Positions 17,700-27,393 of a stretch of 64,000 bases of DNA are shown one piece after another. How positions within the stretch are numbered: position 1 is the stretch's first letter; every line of letters starts with the position of its first letter. A model generated the notes under the pieces. It did not search any database and was not told where the DNA came from. It worked only from the letters and a program-made list of their open reading frames with translations. Both the position numbers and the translations under genes were made by a program. This DNA is from Marivita sp. (GTDB lineage: Bacteria > Pseudomonadota > Alphaproteobacteria > Rhodobacterales > Rhodobacteraceae), in assembly GCF_020055675.1 (NCBI RefSeq), contig NZ_JAIPUS010000006.1, positions 62,001 to 126,000 of the forward strand. Direction: 5' to 3'.

Positions 17700-19829
17700 T
17701 CACCCCCGCGCCTCGCGGATGAGCCGCAGTATATCCTGCGCCGCCTCGGGGATGTTCGTCCCGGGTCCGAAGATCGCCTTCACGCCCGCATCCTGAAGGA
17801 ACTTGTAATCCTGCTGCGGGATCACCCCGCCGCAGATCACGAGGATGTCGCCCGCGCCTTGCGCCTTGAGCTCCTTGACAAGCTCCGGGGCCAATGTCTT
17901 GTGCCCAGCGGCCTGACTCGAGATCCCGATCACATGAACATCGTTGTCGATCGCATCCTGCGCCGCCTCGGCGGGCGTCTGGAACAATGGCCCCACATCC
18001 ACGTCAAAGCCGATATCCGCGAACGCGGTCGCGATCACCTTGGCGCCCCGGTCGTGGCCGTCCTGCCCCATCTTGACCACCAGCATCCGCGGGCGTCGGC
18101 CTTCGTCCTCGGCAAACGCCTCGACCGAGCGCTGAATCGCGGCAAAGCCCTCGTCGCCTTCGTAGGCTGCGCCATAGACGCCTGCCAAGGTCTTGACCTC
18201 GGCCCGGTGGCGGCCAAACACTTTTTCCATCGCCATGCTGATTTCTCCGACTGATGCGCGTGCCCGCGATGCCTCGACCGCCGCCTCCAGAAGATTGCCG
18301 CCGTCCTTCGCGCGCCGCTCCAATTCCGCCAAGGCCCTGTCACAGGCCGCCTGATCGCGGTTGCCGCGAATCGTCTTGAGCCTGTCGATCTGGGACTGGC
18401 GCACCTTGACGTTATCCACATCCAGGATATCCAGTTCGTCCTCGGTCTCGCGACGGTACTTGTTGACGCCGACGATCACATCCTCGCCCCGGTCGATCAG
18501 CGCCTGGCGCGTGGCCGCCGTTTCCTCGATGCGCAGCTTTGGCATGCCGCTGGCCACTGCCTTGGTCATGCCGCCCATCTCGTCCACCTCCGCGATCAAC
18601 TTCCAGGCTTCCTCGGCCAGATCATGGGTCAGCTTTTCAACATAATAGGACCCCGCAAGCGGATCGACGACATTCGTCACACCGGTTTCTTCCTGCAAGA
18701 TCAACTGCGTGTTGCGTGCAATGCGGGCGGAAAACTCTGTTGGCAGCGCAATCGCCTCGTCCAGCGCGTTGGTGTGCAGGCTTTGCGTGCCGCCCAGGAC
18801 CGCGCTCATTGCCTCATAGGCGGTGCGGATCACATTGTTGTAAGGATCTTGCTCGGCCAGGCTCACACCAGAGGTCTGACAATGCGTGCGCAGTACCTTT
18901 GAGCGGTCGTTCTTGGCCCCGAGTTCGGTCATGATCCGGTGCCACAGAAGCCGCGCCGCACGCAGCTTGGCCGCCTCCATGAAAAAGTTCTTTCCAATCG
19001 CAAAGAAGAACGACAGCCGCCCGGCGAAGCGATCCACATCCATGCCGCGCGCCATGGCGGTCTGGACGTATTCCTTGCCGTCGGCCAGCGTGTAGGCCAG
19101 TTCCTGAACGAGGTTCGCGCCCGCCTCCTGCATGTGGTAGCCGGAAATGCTGATCGAGTTGAATCGCGGCATCTCGTTGCTGGTGTACTCGATGATATCC
19201 GCGATGATCCGCATCGAGGGCTCGGGTGGGTATACATAGGTATTCCGCACCATGAATTCCTTGAGGATGTCGTTCTGAATGGTGCCGGACAGGACCGACC
19301 TGTCGTGCCCCTGCTCTTCGCCCGCGACGATGAAATTGGCAAGGATCGGGATCACCGCGCCATTCATCGTCATCGACACCGACACCTGATCCAGCGGAAT
19401 GCCGTCGAAAAGGATCTTCATGTCCTCGACGCTGTCGATCGCCACGCCTGCCTTGCCGACATCGCCCGTGACCCGCTCGTGATCGCTGTCATAGCCCCGA
19501 TGCGTCGCCAGATCGAAGGCAACCGACACCCCCTGCTGACCGGCAGCCAGGTTGCGGCGGTAAAAGGCATTCGATTCCTCGGCCGTGGAAAAGCCCGCAT
19601 ATTGCCGGATCGTCCAGGGACGGCCGGCGTACATCGTCGCCTTGACGCCGCGCGTGAACGGGGCCTCGCCGGGGATGGACCCCAGATGCGGCAGCCCATC
19701 CACATCCTCTTCGGTATAAAGCGGCTGGACATCGATACCTTCCAGCGTTTTCCATGTCAGCGCGTCCAGCGGTTTGCCGCGAAGTTCTTTTTCCGCAAGC
19801 TGGCGCCATGTGTCTTTCTTGGCTGTCAT
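17700..19829 (-). CDS. scpA: Methylmalonyl-CoA mutase
   Basis: Adenosylcobalamin-dependent enzyme that interconverts (R)-methylmalonyl-CoA and succinyl-CoA, the last step of propionyl-CoA assimilation. At 709 residues it is a full single-chain mutase: a TIM-barrel substrate domain ([20 protein letters not shown], with the Tyr and Arg of the active site) and a C-terminal B12 domain with [12 protein letters not shown], whose His binds cobalt, and later [11 protein letters not shown]. The ATG at 19829 ([10 protein letters not shown]) is used; one 12 bases upstream touches AAAGG too closely. It may have its own promoter, because the DUF4174-like gene is divergent 160 bp away. Confidence 0.96.
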   Translation of the reverse strand: MTAKKDTWRQLAEKELRGKPLDALTWKTLEGIDVQPLYTEEDVDGLPHLGSIPGEAPFTRGVKATMYAGRPWTIRQYAGFSTAEESNAFYRRNLAAGQQGVSVAFDLATHRGYDSDHERVTGDVGKAGVAIDSVEDMKILFDGIPLDQVSVSMTMNGAVIPILANFIVAGEEQGHDRSVLSGTIQNDILKEFMVRNTYVYPPEPSMRIIADIIEYTSNEMPRFNSISISGYHMQEAGANLVQELAYTLADGKEYVQTAMARGMDVDRFAGRLSFFFAIGKNFFMEAAKLRAARLLWHRIMTELGAKNDRSKVLRTHCQTSGVSLAEQDPYNNVIRTAYEAMSAVLGGTQSLHTNALDEAIALPTEFSARIARNTQLILQEETGVTNVVDPLAGSYYVEKLTHDLAEEAWKLIAEVDEMGGMTKAVASGMPKLRIEETAATRQALIDRGEDVIVGVNKYRRETEDELDILDVDNVKVRQSQIDRLKTIRGNRDQAACDRALAELERRAKDGGNLLEAAVEASRARASVGEISMAMEKVFGRHRAEVKTLAGVYGAAYEGDEGFAAIQRSVEAFAEDEGRRPRMLVVKMGQDGHDRGAKVIATAFADIGFDVDVGPLFQTPAEAAQDAIDNDVHVIGISSQAAGHKTLAPELVKELKAQGAGDILVICGGVIPQQDYKFLQDAGVKAIFGPGTNIPEAAQDILRLIREARG

Positions 19830-19988
19830 TTGGCGTGTCATCCTTTTGTCTGCGCCCGCGTGTCGCCGATCCATGGCGTCCCGCGCGGCGGTGAGGGTCT
19901 GATGGGCGTTCGTCCGATGGTCACTTTTTTGCACCCCGCCCCGTTTCGAGCCTTCGCATTGGGCGATCCACGCCCTATGTGTCCAAGC

Positions 19989-20465
19989 ATGAACAAGATA
20001 TTATCCCTGATGCTGGCCGGCATGATGACGCTGTCCTCCGCCGCGTGGACACAAGAGCGGGAAAACGAGGCCACGATCGACGATATGTCAGTGGACATGA
20101 TCCGCTCCGCGCAGGACGTGACGCTGTCCGATTTCCTGTGGATCAAGCGCCCCATCGTCGTTTTCGCCGATAGCCCCGCCGACCCGAGATACGTCCAGCA
20201 GATGCAGTTGCTGCTTGACGAGCTGGAAGCGCTCGACGCGCGCGATGTCGTCATCATCACCGACACCGACCCCGATGACCGGTCTTCCATCCGCACCCAG
20301 CTGAGGCCGCGTGGCTTCATGCTGGCGGTGATCGGCAAGGATGGAAAGGTCGAACAGCGCAAGCCGCTGCCGTGGAGCGTCCGTGAAATCAGCCGCGCCA
20401 TCGACAAGATGCCGATGCGCCAACAGGAAATCAATGACCGCACGGACGGCCTGCCACGGGGGTAA
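19989..20465 (+). CDS. DUF4174-like periplasmic protein
   Basis: A 158-residue protein with a signal peptide ([20 protein letters not shown]) and a thioredoxin-like core lacking Cxx[33 protein letters not shown] and [20 protein letters not shown] match the DUF4174 pattern. The frame is open far upstream only because it runs antisense to the mutase. It is the only plus-strand gene between pccA and the mutase, so it splits that pathway locus. Function unknown. Confidence 0.85.
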   Translation: MNKILSLMLAGMMTLSSAAWTQERENEATIDDMSVDMIRSAQDVTLSDFLWIKRPIVVFADSPADPRYVQQMQLLLDELEALDARDVVIITDTDPDDRSSIRTQLRPRGFMLAVIGKDGKVEQRKPLPWSVREISRAIDKMPMRQQEINDRTDGLPRG

Positions 20466-20525
20466 GGCCAGTCCCCATGCCCCGAAGGCAGATCGCCTGA
20501 TATCGTCAACACCAGAGGCACGCGC

Positions 20526-22526
20526 CTATTCGAACTCCATGATGATATCATCCACGGCCAGACTGTCGCCCGGATCGGCATTGATCTTCAAAACAGTGCC
20601 TCTGCGTTCGGCGCGCAAGATGTTTTCCATCTTCATCGCTTCGACGGTGCACAGCGCCTGCCCTTCTTGAACCTCGTCGCCTTCACCGACATCGATTTTC
20701 ACGATCAGGCCCGGCATCGGGCACAGCAGCATTTTCGATGTATCCGGCGGCACTTTCTCGGGCATCCTGCGTGCAAGTTCCGCCTGACGCGCCGTGCGGA
20801 CGTGGACCTTGAGGTCCGCGCCCCGCGTGCGGATGCGGAACCCGCCCGAGACCTTGCCGACCTTCATCACCAGCGGAGCGTCGTTCACCGTCATCCGTGC
20901 CAGTTGATCGCCCGGCGTCCAGGCCCCTGCAACGCGCAATTCGGTACCATCCGCAAAGCGAACGGTCGCGCCGCTCTGATCCGCCGCAATGGTCACGTCG
21001 AAATCCCGCTCCTGCAACGCGACATTCCAGTCATCTCCGACCTGGCGTTCGTGATTGTCGAGCGTGCCTGAAATCCGCGCGCGGCGAATCTCGGCGACGC
21101 GGTTCATCGCGGCACAGGCAGCGACGACCCGTTTCAGCGCCGTGTCGTCCAGTGTCACCCCGTCAAAGCCGTCGGGATATTCCTCCTCGATGAAGGCGGT
21201 GGTCATTTCGCCGGCGATGAACTTGGGATGATCCATAACGGCAGCGACGAAAGGCAGGTTGTGGCCAATGCCCTCGACCTCGAACCTGTCGAGCGCATTG
21301 CGCATCATCTCGATCGCTTTGCCGCGGGTCGGGGCCCAGGTGCACAGCTTTGCGATCATCGGATCGTAGTACATGCTGATCTCGCCACCCTCGAACACGC
21401 CGGTGTCGTTGCGCACGATGCCATCGCCCAGCGGCCCTTCCTCGGGTGGGCGATAGCGGGTCAGGCGGCCAATCGACGGCAGAAAGCCGCGGTAAGGGTC
21501 TTCGGCGTAAAGCCGGTTCTCGATGGCCCAGCCATTGATTTTCACATCATCCTGCTTGATCGACAGCGCCTCGCCATTGGCGATGCGGATCATCTGTTCG
21601 ACCAGATCGACGCCCGTGATAAGTTCGGTCACGGGGTGTTCCACCTGCAACCGCGTATTCATTTCAAGGAAAAAGAAGTTCCGGTTGCCATCGACGATGA
21701 ATTCCACCGTCCCGGCGCTGGTGTAGCCCACGGCCTTTGCCAGAGCGACGGATTGCTCGCCCATCGCCTTGCGTGTGTCTTCATCCAGGAACGGGCTGGG
21801 CGCTTCTTCGACAACCTTCTGGTTCCGGCGCTGGATCGAACATTCCCGTTCGTTCAGGTAGATGCCGTTGCCATGCGCATCACACAGCACCTGGATTTCG
21901 ATATGACGCGGCTGGGTGATGAATTTCTCGATGAAGATGCGGTCGTCGCCAAAGGATGACGCGGCTTCGTTCTTGGACGACTGGAACCCTTCGCGCGCCT
22001 CATCGTCGTTCCACGCGATCCGCATGCCTTTGCCGCCGCCTCCGGCGCTGGCCTTGATCATCACCGGATAGCCGATCTCGCTCGAAATACGCACCGCCTC
22101 CTCGGCGTCCTCGATCAGGCCCATGACACCCGGCACCGTGGACACATCGGCCTCCTGCGCGATCTTCTTGGAGGTGATCTTGTCCCCCATCGCTTCGATC
22201 GCCCCCTTGGGCGGCCCGATGAAGGCCACGCCTTCAGCTTCGAGCGCCTCGGCGAATTTCGGGTTTTCCGACAGGAACCCGTAGCCCGGATGCACCGCCT
22301 GCGCTCCGGTCTGGCGGATCGCGTCCATCACCTTGTCGATCACGATATAGGACTGGTTCGCCTGTGGCGGGCCGATATGCACCGCCTCGTCGGCCATCTC
22401 GACATGCAGCGCGTGTTTGTCGGCATCCGAATAGATCGCGACGGTCTTGATGCCCATCTTGCGGGCGGTCTTGATCACCCGGCAGGCAATCTCGCCCCGG
22501 TTGGCAATCAGGATCTTGTCGAACAT
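20526..22526 (-). CDS. pccA: Propionyl-CoA carboxylase alpha subunit (biotin carboxylase + BCCP)
   Basis: Carries out the ATP-dependent carboxylation of biotin and delivers it to the beta subunit. Of 666 residues, 1-~450 are biotin carboxylase (MFDKILIANRGEIACRVIKT; ATP-grasp KASAGGGGKGMR; MNTRLQVEHPVTE). A linker (BT) domain follows, and the C-terminal biotinyl domain carries EAMKMEN, whose Lys is biotinylated. The ATG at 22526 follows AAAGGGAC. It is separated from pccB by four small genes on the same strand, unlike the compact pccBA order in many bacteria. Confidence 0.96.
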   Translation of the reverse strand: MFDKILIANRGEIACRVIKTARKMGIKTVAIYSDADKHALHVEMADEAVHIGPPQANQSYIVIDKVMDAIRQTGAQAVHPGYGFLSENPKFAEALEAEGVAFIGPPKGAIEAMGDKITSKKIAQEADVSTVPGVMGLIEDAEEAVRISSEIGYPVMIKASAGGGGKGMRIAWNDDEAREGFQSSKNEAASSFGDDRIFIEKFITQPRHIEIQVLCDAHGNGIYLNERECSIQRRNQKVVEEAPSPFLDEDTRKAMGEQSVALAKAVGYTSAGTVEFIVDGNRNFFFLEMNTRLQVEHPVTELITGVDLVEQMIRIANGEALSIKQDDVKINGWAIENRLYAEDPYRGFLPSIGRLTRYRPPEEGPLGDGIVRNDTGVFEGGEISMYYDPMIAKLCTWAPTRGKAIEMMRNALDRFEVEGIGHNLPFVAAVMDHPKFIAGEMTTAFIEEEYPDGFDGVTLDDTALKRVVAACAAMNRVAEIRRARISGTLDNHERQVGDDWNVALQERDFDVTIAADQSGATVRFADGTELRVAGAWTPGDQLARMTVNDAPLVMKVGKVSGGFRIRTRGADLKVHVRTARQAELARRMPEKVPPDTSKMLLCPMPGLIVKIDVGEGDEVQEGQALCTVEAMKMENILRAERRGTVLKINADPGDSLAVDDIIMEFE

Positions 22527-22655
22527 GTCTGTCCCTTTCTGTCTGTCTTTTCTTGGCCGCCGGCGCGACCCGCGGCGATAGAACGAAAAAGACCGCCGCA
22601 GCCTGACGGCGCGACGGTCCAATTCCCGAATGAATGTGAGTGGTAGCGCGCTGCG

Positions 22656-22871
22656 TCAGCAGCGTTCGGGATAGGCCTGGCAGTAGGCGACATTGCCGGC
22701 TGCGCCGACGGCTGCACCCGTTGCGGTATCCCCGCCGGTTGCGACCGCTGTGCCCGCACCGGCCGCACCGCCCAGAAGCGCCTGCTCGCCCAGCGTGTCG
22801 CCGCAGGCGGAAACGCCAAGCAGCGCACAGACGACGAGGATGGATTTGCGGCTGAGACCAGTCTGTTCCAT
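22656..22871 (-). CDS. Small lipoprotein with a glycine/alanine-rich stretch
   Basis: A 71-residue protein with a lipobox: SILVVCALLGVSAC, with cleavage before the Cys-Gly. The mature part is mostly Gly/Ala/Thr (LLGGAAGAGTAVATGGDTAT), a glycine-zipper-like segment that can insert in membranes, ending in NVAYCQAYPERC. The ATG at 22871 has AGAAGGAA upstream, which falls inside a predicted hairpin (22878-22912). It sits just upstream of pccA. Function unknown. Confidence 0.8.
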   Translation of the reverse strand: MEQTGLSRKSILVVCALLGVSACGDTLGEQALLGGAAGAGTAVATGGDTATGAAVGAAGNVAYCQAYPERC

Positions 22872-22877
22872 GAGTGT

Positions 22878-22912
22878 GTTCCTTCTCGAAAGAGTACCTG
22901 TCGTGAAGGAAC
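22878..22912 (-). promoter_or_regulatory. Hairpin that can hide the ribosome site of the small lipoprotein
   Basis: On the minus-strand mRNA, GTTCCTTC (22905-22912) can pair over 8 bases with GAAGGAAC (22878-22885), which contains the Shine-Dalgarno sequence of the lipoprotein gene. The loop is 19 bases. It could be an RNA switch or thermosensor, or chance; only the complementarity is visible. Confidence 0.4.
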
Positions 22913-23208
22913 GCATCGGATTGGCCGCCTGTTCCAGCCCCGATCCGGATGGTGCCAGGTTTGAGAAAAACTTTGCCGTTCGGTGTAACATTCTGATGTA
23001 AAATGAAAAATGTCAGGCGTTTGACCTGGGGTATGGCCAAACCGCCCGACAGGCACAGGGTAGCTGAGAAAACCTGGCGCAAACTGCCAACGCCAAGTCA
23101 CCAGGAACGCGGGCAGCGTGCCACAATCGCCCAACGGATCAATCGACCGTTTGCGGCAACTTGCCGTTTCGGCCTGTTCCCGCTTAAAGTGTCCCGGCGT
23201 CAGCGATT
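22913..23208 (-). other. Intergenic stretch upstream of the small lipoprotein
   Basis: No credible gene in this ~300-base stretch (337 bases counting the hairpin). Around 22960-23010 it is notably AT-richer than its surroundings and is the likely promoter for the lipoprotein and perhaps pccA. The rest shows no repeat or motif I can name. Confidence 0.4.
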
Positions 23209-23568
23209 TCATGCCCACATTCCGTCTTCGAACGCCTCAGGAAAGCTGGCGCGCGCCGCTTTTTCGTCGATGATCAGCTGCGCGTCATAGCTTTCGGGAT
23301 CAAAGGGGTCGTCATAGGGCAGCACCTCGCGTGCGAACAGCCAGCTCAGCCGCCCGGCATCGAGATTGCCGCGCTCGAACGGTGCGTCGCCGAAATGCGC
23401 CCACAATGCGCCCATGAAGGCCAGATCGGCGCGTTTGTCCGGCGCGCGGCGGTCGCGATAGCGGTCCCGCCGGATAAGAGGCGTGGCACCCTTTGGATTG
23501 GGCCGCCGGATGGTGAACTGGAAATCCGTTCCGGGAAGCCGCCCCGGAAAGCCGCGATGCTTCAGCAT
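23209..23568 (-). CDS. Conserved-looking hypothetical protein
   Basis: A 119-residue soluble protein with no signal peptide or membrane segment. It is basic at the N-terminus (RRDRYRDRRAPDKRAD) and acidic with aromatic patches later (FMGALWAHFGD, LPYDDPFDPESYDAQLIIDE). The codon pattern fits its neighbours and the gene lies in the run of small genes between pccB and pccA. No family was recognised. The ATG lacks a strong ribosome site, so the true start could differ. Confidence 0.65.
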   Translation of the reverse strand: MLKHRGFPGRLPGTDFQFTIRRPNPKGATPLIRRDRYRDRRAPDKRADLAFMGALWAHFGDAPFERGNLDAGRLSWLFAREVLPYDDPFDPESYDAQLIIDEKAARASFPEAFEDGMWA

Positions 23569-23631
23569 GGGACAACCCCTGCGCGCATCGGCGAAAAGGG
23601 GGCGGACGTCTGTGCCCGCCCCGTTTTCAGT

Positions 23632-23778
23632 TTACTTGTATTTGCCGGTTTGAACGGGCTCGTGGCTGATCGGTTCCGGATCGATGACCACAAACTCTTC
23701 TTCAGCCTGCTGTTGTGCACACGCCGAGAGCGCTGCAAAAAGGCCGGCTGCGGCAAGAAGCTTGATGCTCTTGGACAT
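23632..23778 (-). CDS. 48-residue lipoprotein
   Basis: Minus-strand reading gives MSKSIKLLAAAGLFAALSAC, a signal peptide with lipobox LSAC, then AQQQAEEEFVVIDPEPISHE and a short tail ending GTK-like YK. The ATG is preceded by AGGAGAACAAG, an excellent ribosome site, so it is very likely a real gene despite its size. It lies between DUF6497 and the hypothetical gene in the pccB-pccA interval. The mature peptide is only about 29 residues. Function unknown. Confidence 0.82.
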   Translation of the reverse strand: MSKSIKLLAAAGLFAALSACAQQQAEEEFVVIDPEPISHEPVQTGKYK

Positions 23779-23998
23779 CTTGTTCTCCTGTCAGGTTCAG
23801 TAAAGGACCCAACAAAACCAGATGATGGTCCTGCCTGTCCTCGGTTCGAGGTAAAGACTGCTTGGGTGCAGTCCTCTTCAGGATATCCTGAAATCCGGGC
23901 CGAAAGATATCCACAGCCCAAGACAACGCCGCGCTGTGGCGCAAAAGACTCAAACCGTTTCCAACTGGACAGACGGTCCGCAAGATTTTGTAGTCGCA

Positions 23999-24406
23999 TT
24001 AAAAAAGCTCCAAGATGCAGGTCTCGTCTTCTATGCGATACGCTTCGAAAAATTGCACGACTTCGGGATTGGTAATACCGAATTCGGTTTCGGTCCTGGC
24101 CAGGGAAATCACGATCTGTCTGGGCTGCGGCCCGGTATCGGCGATGCGGGGAATCGCATACGCCTCGCACAGATGCTGCATGTCCACCTCCACGTCATCA
24201 TAGGCGCGCCCCTCCTGCCCGATCTCGGGCGCGATGAAACGAAACCGGTAGACAAGCCCCGCGCCGGGCCGGTCCCAAAGCATTTCCTGGAACATCACGG
24301 GCTGGCCCGAAGGCACGGAGAGAGGCTCATCAGACGCGCACGCAGCTGTCCCGCCAAGTGCCATTGCACCCATGACGAGACATTGCCCAGCTCCTCCAAT
24401 CGCCAT
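23999..24406 (-). CDS. DUF6497-like secreted protein
   Basis: A 135-residue protein with an N-terminal hydrophobic signal (MAIGGAGQCLVMGAMALGG, cut near ACA). The mature domain has VPSGQPVMFQEMLWDRPGAG, YRFRFIAP, DMQHLCEAYAIPRI and ITNPEVVQFFEAYRIEDETC; this pattern resembles DUF6497 proteins common in Rhodobacteraceae. The ATG at 24406 follows GGGAGG. It is 48 bases downstream of pccB, with a REP-like hairpin in that gap. Function unknown. Confidence 0.78.
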   Translation of the reverse strand: MAIGGAGQCLVMGAMALGGTAACASDEPLSVPSGQPVMFQEMLWDRPGAGLVYRFRFIAPEIGQEGRAYDDVEVDMQHLCEAYAIPRIADTGPQPRQIVISLARTETEFGITNPEVVQFFEAYRIEDETCILELF

Positions 24407-24420
24407 TGACGGCCTCCCTC

Positions 24421-24445
24421 CGTAGGGTGCGTGCTCACACGCACC
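24421..24445 (+). repeat. GTAG-headed REP-like hairpin, copy 2
   Basis: CGTAG followed by GGTGCGTG, loop CTCA, CACGCACC. Head and both stem arms are identical to the copy at 10816-10841; only the loop differs. It lies between pccB and the DUF6497 gene. Confidence 0.65.
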
Positions 24446-24453
24446 AGCGCCGC

Positions 24454-25986
24454 TCAAAGCGGAATGTTGTCGTGCTTCTTCCAGGGCATGTCCTGCTTTT
24501 TCGACCGCAGCGCGGCGAACGCCCGCGCGACACGTTTGCGGGTGCTGCGCGGCTGGATCACCTCGTCAATAAAGCCGCGTTCCGCCGCGACAAATGGATT
24601 GGCGAAGCGGTCTTCGTATTCGGCGGCATGGGCGGCGATCTTTGCCTCATCGCCCAAATCCGACCGGTGGATGATCTCGGTCGCGCCTTTCGCGCCCATC
24701 ACGGCAATCTCGGCTGTCGGCCAGGCATAATTCACATCCGCCCGCAGGTGCTTGGACGCCATGACGACATACGCCCCGCCATAGCTTTTGCGGGTGATGA
24801 CCGTGACTTTCGGCACCGTCGCTTCGCCATAGGCATAGAGCAGCTTTGCCCCGTGCTTGATCACGCCGTTATACTCCTGCGACGTTCCCGGCAGGAAGCC
24901 GGGCACATCCACCAACGTCAGGATCGGGATACCGAAACAATCACAGAACCGCACAAAGCGCGCAGCCTTGCGGGCGCTGTCGATGTCCAGCACCCCTGCC
25001 AGAACCATCGGCTGGTTCGCGACAATCCCCACCGTCTGTCCTTCCAGGCGGACAAAGCCGGTCACGATGTTCTTGGCGAAGTCTTCCTGTATCTCGTAAA
25101 AATCACCCTCATCCGCGATCTTCTGGATCAGCTCTTTCATGTCATAGGGTGTGTTGGGATTCTCAGGAACCAGCGTGTCCAGCGATGACTCCACCCGGTC
25201 GACGTCATCGAAGAACGGGCGCCTGGGGGCGGGCTGCTGGTTGTTGAGCGGCAGGAAATCCACCAGGCGCCGCACCTCGGCGAGCGCCTCTACATCATTG
25301 TCGAACGCGGCATCCGCGACCGAGGATTTCCTGGTATGCGTCGCCGCGCCGCCCAGCTCTTCTGCGGTGACCTGTTCGTTGGTGACGGTTTTCACCACGT
25401 CAGGCCCGGTGACGAACATGTATGAACTGTCCTTCACCATGAAGATAAAGTCGGTCATGGCCGGGCTGTAGACCGCCCCGCCCGCGCATGGCCCCATGAT
25501 CACGCTGATCTGCGGCACCACGCCCGAGGCCATGATGTTGCGCTGGAACACCTCGCCATAGCCGGCCAGGCTGTCGACACCTTCCTGGATACGTGCGCCG
25601 CCTGAATCGTTGATCCCGATCACCGGCGCGCCGTTCTGCATCGCCATGTCCATGATCTTGCAGATCTTCATCGCATGGGTCGCAGACACCGATCCGCCCA
25701 GGACGGTGAAGTCCTGACTGAAGACATAGACCATCCGGCCATTGATCGTGCCCCAGCCGGTGACAACGCCGTCGCCCGCCGGGCGGTTCTTTTCCATCCC
25801 GAAATCGGTGCAGCGATGGGTGACGAACATGTCGTATTCTTCAAAGCTGCCTTCATCCAGCAACAGCTCGACCCGTTCGCGTGCCGTCAGCTTGCCGCGC
25901 GCGTGCTGTGCGTCGATGCGTTTTTGCCCACCACCCATGCGGGCGTCGGCGCGGCGGGTCTCCAACTCTTGCAGAATATCTTTCAT
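24454..25986 (-). CDS. pccB: Propionyl-CoA carboxylase beta subunit (carboxyltransferase)
   Basis: Transfers the carboxyl group from biotin to propionyl-CoA, making (S)-methylmalonyl-CoA. The 510-residue acyl-CoA carboxyltransferase starts [20 protein letters not shown]. It contains [20 protein letters not shown] (first oxyanion Gly-Gly), [34 protein letters not shown] and [11 protein letters not shown] (second oxyanion site). The ATG at 25986 matches the family start; the frame extends 51 bases further without homology. Tandem TTTGCAAA operators lie 63-118 bases upstream, so PccR control is likely. Confidence 0.96.
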   Translation of the reverse strand: MKDILQELETRRADARMGGGQKRIDAQHARGKLTARERVELLLDEGSFEEYDMFVTHRCTDFGMEKNRPAGDGVVTGWGTINGRMVYVFSQDFTVLGGSVSATHAMKICKIMDMAMQNGAPVIGINDSGGARIQEGVDSLAGYGEVFQRNIMASGVVPQISVIMGPCAGGAVYSPAMTDFIFMVKDSSYMFVTGPDVVKTVTNEQVTAEELGGAATHTRKSSVADAAFDNDVEALAEVRRLVDFLPLNNQQPAPRRPFFDDVDRVESSLDTLVPENPNTPYDMKELIQKIADEGDFYEIQEDFAKNIVTGFVRLEGQTVGIVANQPMVLAGVLDIDSARKAARFVRFCDCFGIPILTLVDVPGFLPGTSQEYNGVIKHGAKLLYAYGEATVPKVTVITRKSYGGAYVVMASKHLRADVNYAWPTAEIAVMGAKGATEIIHRSDLGDEAKIAAHAAEYEDRFANPFVAAERGFIDEVIQPRSTRKRVARAFAALRSKKQDMPWKKHDNIPL

Positions 25987-26048
25987 GGACCATCCCTTTT
26001 TGCCTTTCGCACGACCATACTGTGGTGCGGCACGCACTCAAGAGAAAA

Positions 26049-26104
26049 TGAGCAAATTTGCAAACCATGGAAAGACTTCTGCTTGCTATTTGCAAATTTG
26101 CAAA
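26049..26104. promoter_or_regulatory. PccR-type operators upstream of pccB
   Basis: Perfect TTTGCAAA occurs at 26057-26064, preceded by a degenerate TGAGCAAA. A perfect tandem TTTGCAAATTTGCAAA lies at 26089-26104. This 8-mer is the core of the reported binding motif of the propionyl-CoA regulator PccR in Rhodobacter. The sites lie in the gap between pccB and the divergent MFS gene and could control both. Confidence 0.8.
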
Positions 26105-26162
26105 TTGTATCGTTACGCCGCCTCATATGGACATTCCCGGAGACCGGGCGTAGCGATATCCA

Positions 26163-27392
26163 ATGAGTTACATCTCAAAGGTCCGCTTCCTCGACCGCGC
26201 CACACCGCCGCATATTGTCACACTGATCCTGCTCGCGGGGCTGTCGGCGCTTGTGATGAACATCTTTCTGCCCTCCCTGCCCAACATGACCGCCTATTTC
26301 GACACCGAGTACCGACTGATGCAGCTGTCGGTGGCGGTCTATCTTGGCGTGAACGCGGTGCTGCAAATCCTGATCGGGCCGATCTCGGACAAGCTCGGTC
26401 GCCGCCCGGTGATCCTTTGGGGCCTTGGCGGGTTTTGCCTTGCCACGCTGGGCTGCATCTATGCACCCGATGTCTACACCTTCCTTGCGTTTCGGATGGC
26501 GCAAGCGGTGATCGTCACCGCGATGGTCCTGTCGCGCGCCGTGGTGCGCGATTGCGTGCCGCAAGACCAGGCCGCGTCGATGATCGGCTACGTGACAATG
26601 GGTATGGCGGTGGTGCCGATGATCGGCCCGGCCTTTGGCGGCATTCTCGACGAAATGTTCGGCTGGCAGTCGAACTTCTGGCTGCTCTTCATCCTTGGCC
26701 TGGGCATGTTCTGGCTTTCCTGGGCCGACCTTGGCGAGACCGCCAGCGTCAGCGGCATGTCCATGACCGCGCAATTCGCGCAATACCCCGAGCTTCTGAC
26801 CAGCCCGCGTTTCTGGGGTTATGCGCTTGCCGCCGGCATGTCCTCGGGCGCGTTCTTTGCCTACCTGGGCGGTGCGCCCTTTGTCGGCACCGAAGTGTTC
26901 GGCATGTCACCGGCCATCCTGGGTTTCTTCTTCGGCGCACCCGCGATCGGCTATTTCCTCGGCAATTTCATCTCGGGGCGCTATTCGGCGCGGATCGGCG
27001 TCAACCGCATGGTCTTTGCTGGCACGCTGATCAACGCGGCTGGCATACTTCTGTCCATAAGCGTCTTCTGGCTGGGCTTTGGCACCGAATGGAGTTTCTT
27101 CGGCTTCATGACCTTCGTCGGCCTTGGCAACGGCATGACAATCCCCAACGCCACCGCAGGCATGCTGTCGGTGCGTCCCCATCTGGCCGGCACGGCAAGC
27201 GGTTTGGGCGGCGCAATCATGCTGGGCGGAGGCGCGGGCCTGTCCGCCCTGGCCGGCGCGCTCTTGGTGCCGGGATCGGGCCCGTGGCCGCTTTTGTGGA
27301 TCATGCTTGCCACCGCGATCTTTGCGATCTTCGCGATTCAGCTGGTGATCTGGCGGTCGGCGCGGCTTGCCGGGCTGGACAGCGCCGGATGA
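26163..27392 (+). CDS. MFS multidrug efflux transporter, Bcr/CflA type
   Basis: A 409-residue major facilitator with twelve hydrophobic segments. The loop 2-3 motif GPISDKLGRRPVILWGL and the helix-4 RMAQAVIVTAMVLSRAVVRD are those of Bcr/CflA drug:proton antiporters. The ATG has no strong ribosome site. It lies between two sets of PccR-type operators and directly upstream of pccR with a 53-bp gap, so it could instead export a propionate-related metabolite; that is speculation from position only. Confidence 0.88.
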   Translation: MSYISKVRFLDRATPPHIVTLILLAGLSALVMNIFLPSLPNMTAYFDTEYRLMQLSVAVYLGVNAVLQILIGPISDKLGRRPVILWGLGGFCLATLGCIYAPDVYTFLAFRMAQAVIVTAMVLSRAVVRDCVPQDQAASMIGYVTMGMAVVPMIGPAFGGILDEMFGWQSNFWLLFILGLGMFWLSWADLGETASVSGMSMTAQFAQYPELLTSPRFWGYALAAGMSSGAFFAYLGGAPFVGTEVFGMSPAILGFFFGAPAIGYFLGNFISGRYSARIGVNRMVFAGTLINAAGILLSISVFWLGFGTEWSFFGFMTFVGLGNGMTIPNATAGMLSVRPHLAGTASGLGGAIMLGGGAGLSALAGALLVPGSGPWPLLWIMLATAIFAIFAIQLVIWRSARLAGLDSAG

Positions 27393-27393
27393 A

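Noticed and set aside
18939-19988. Long plus-strand open frame ahead of the DUF4174-like gene
   Set aside because: It runs antisense to the methylmalonyl-CoA mutase; the real protein starts with the signal peptide at 19989.
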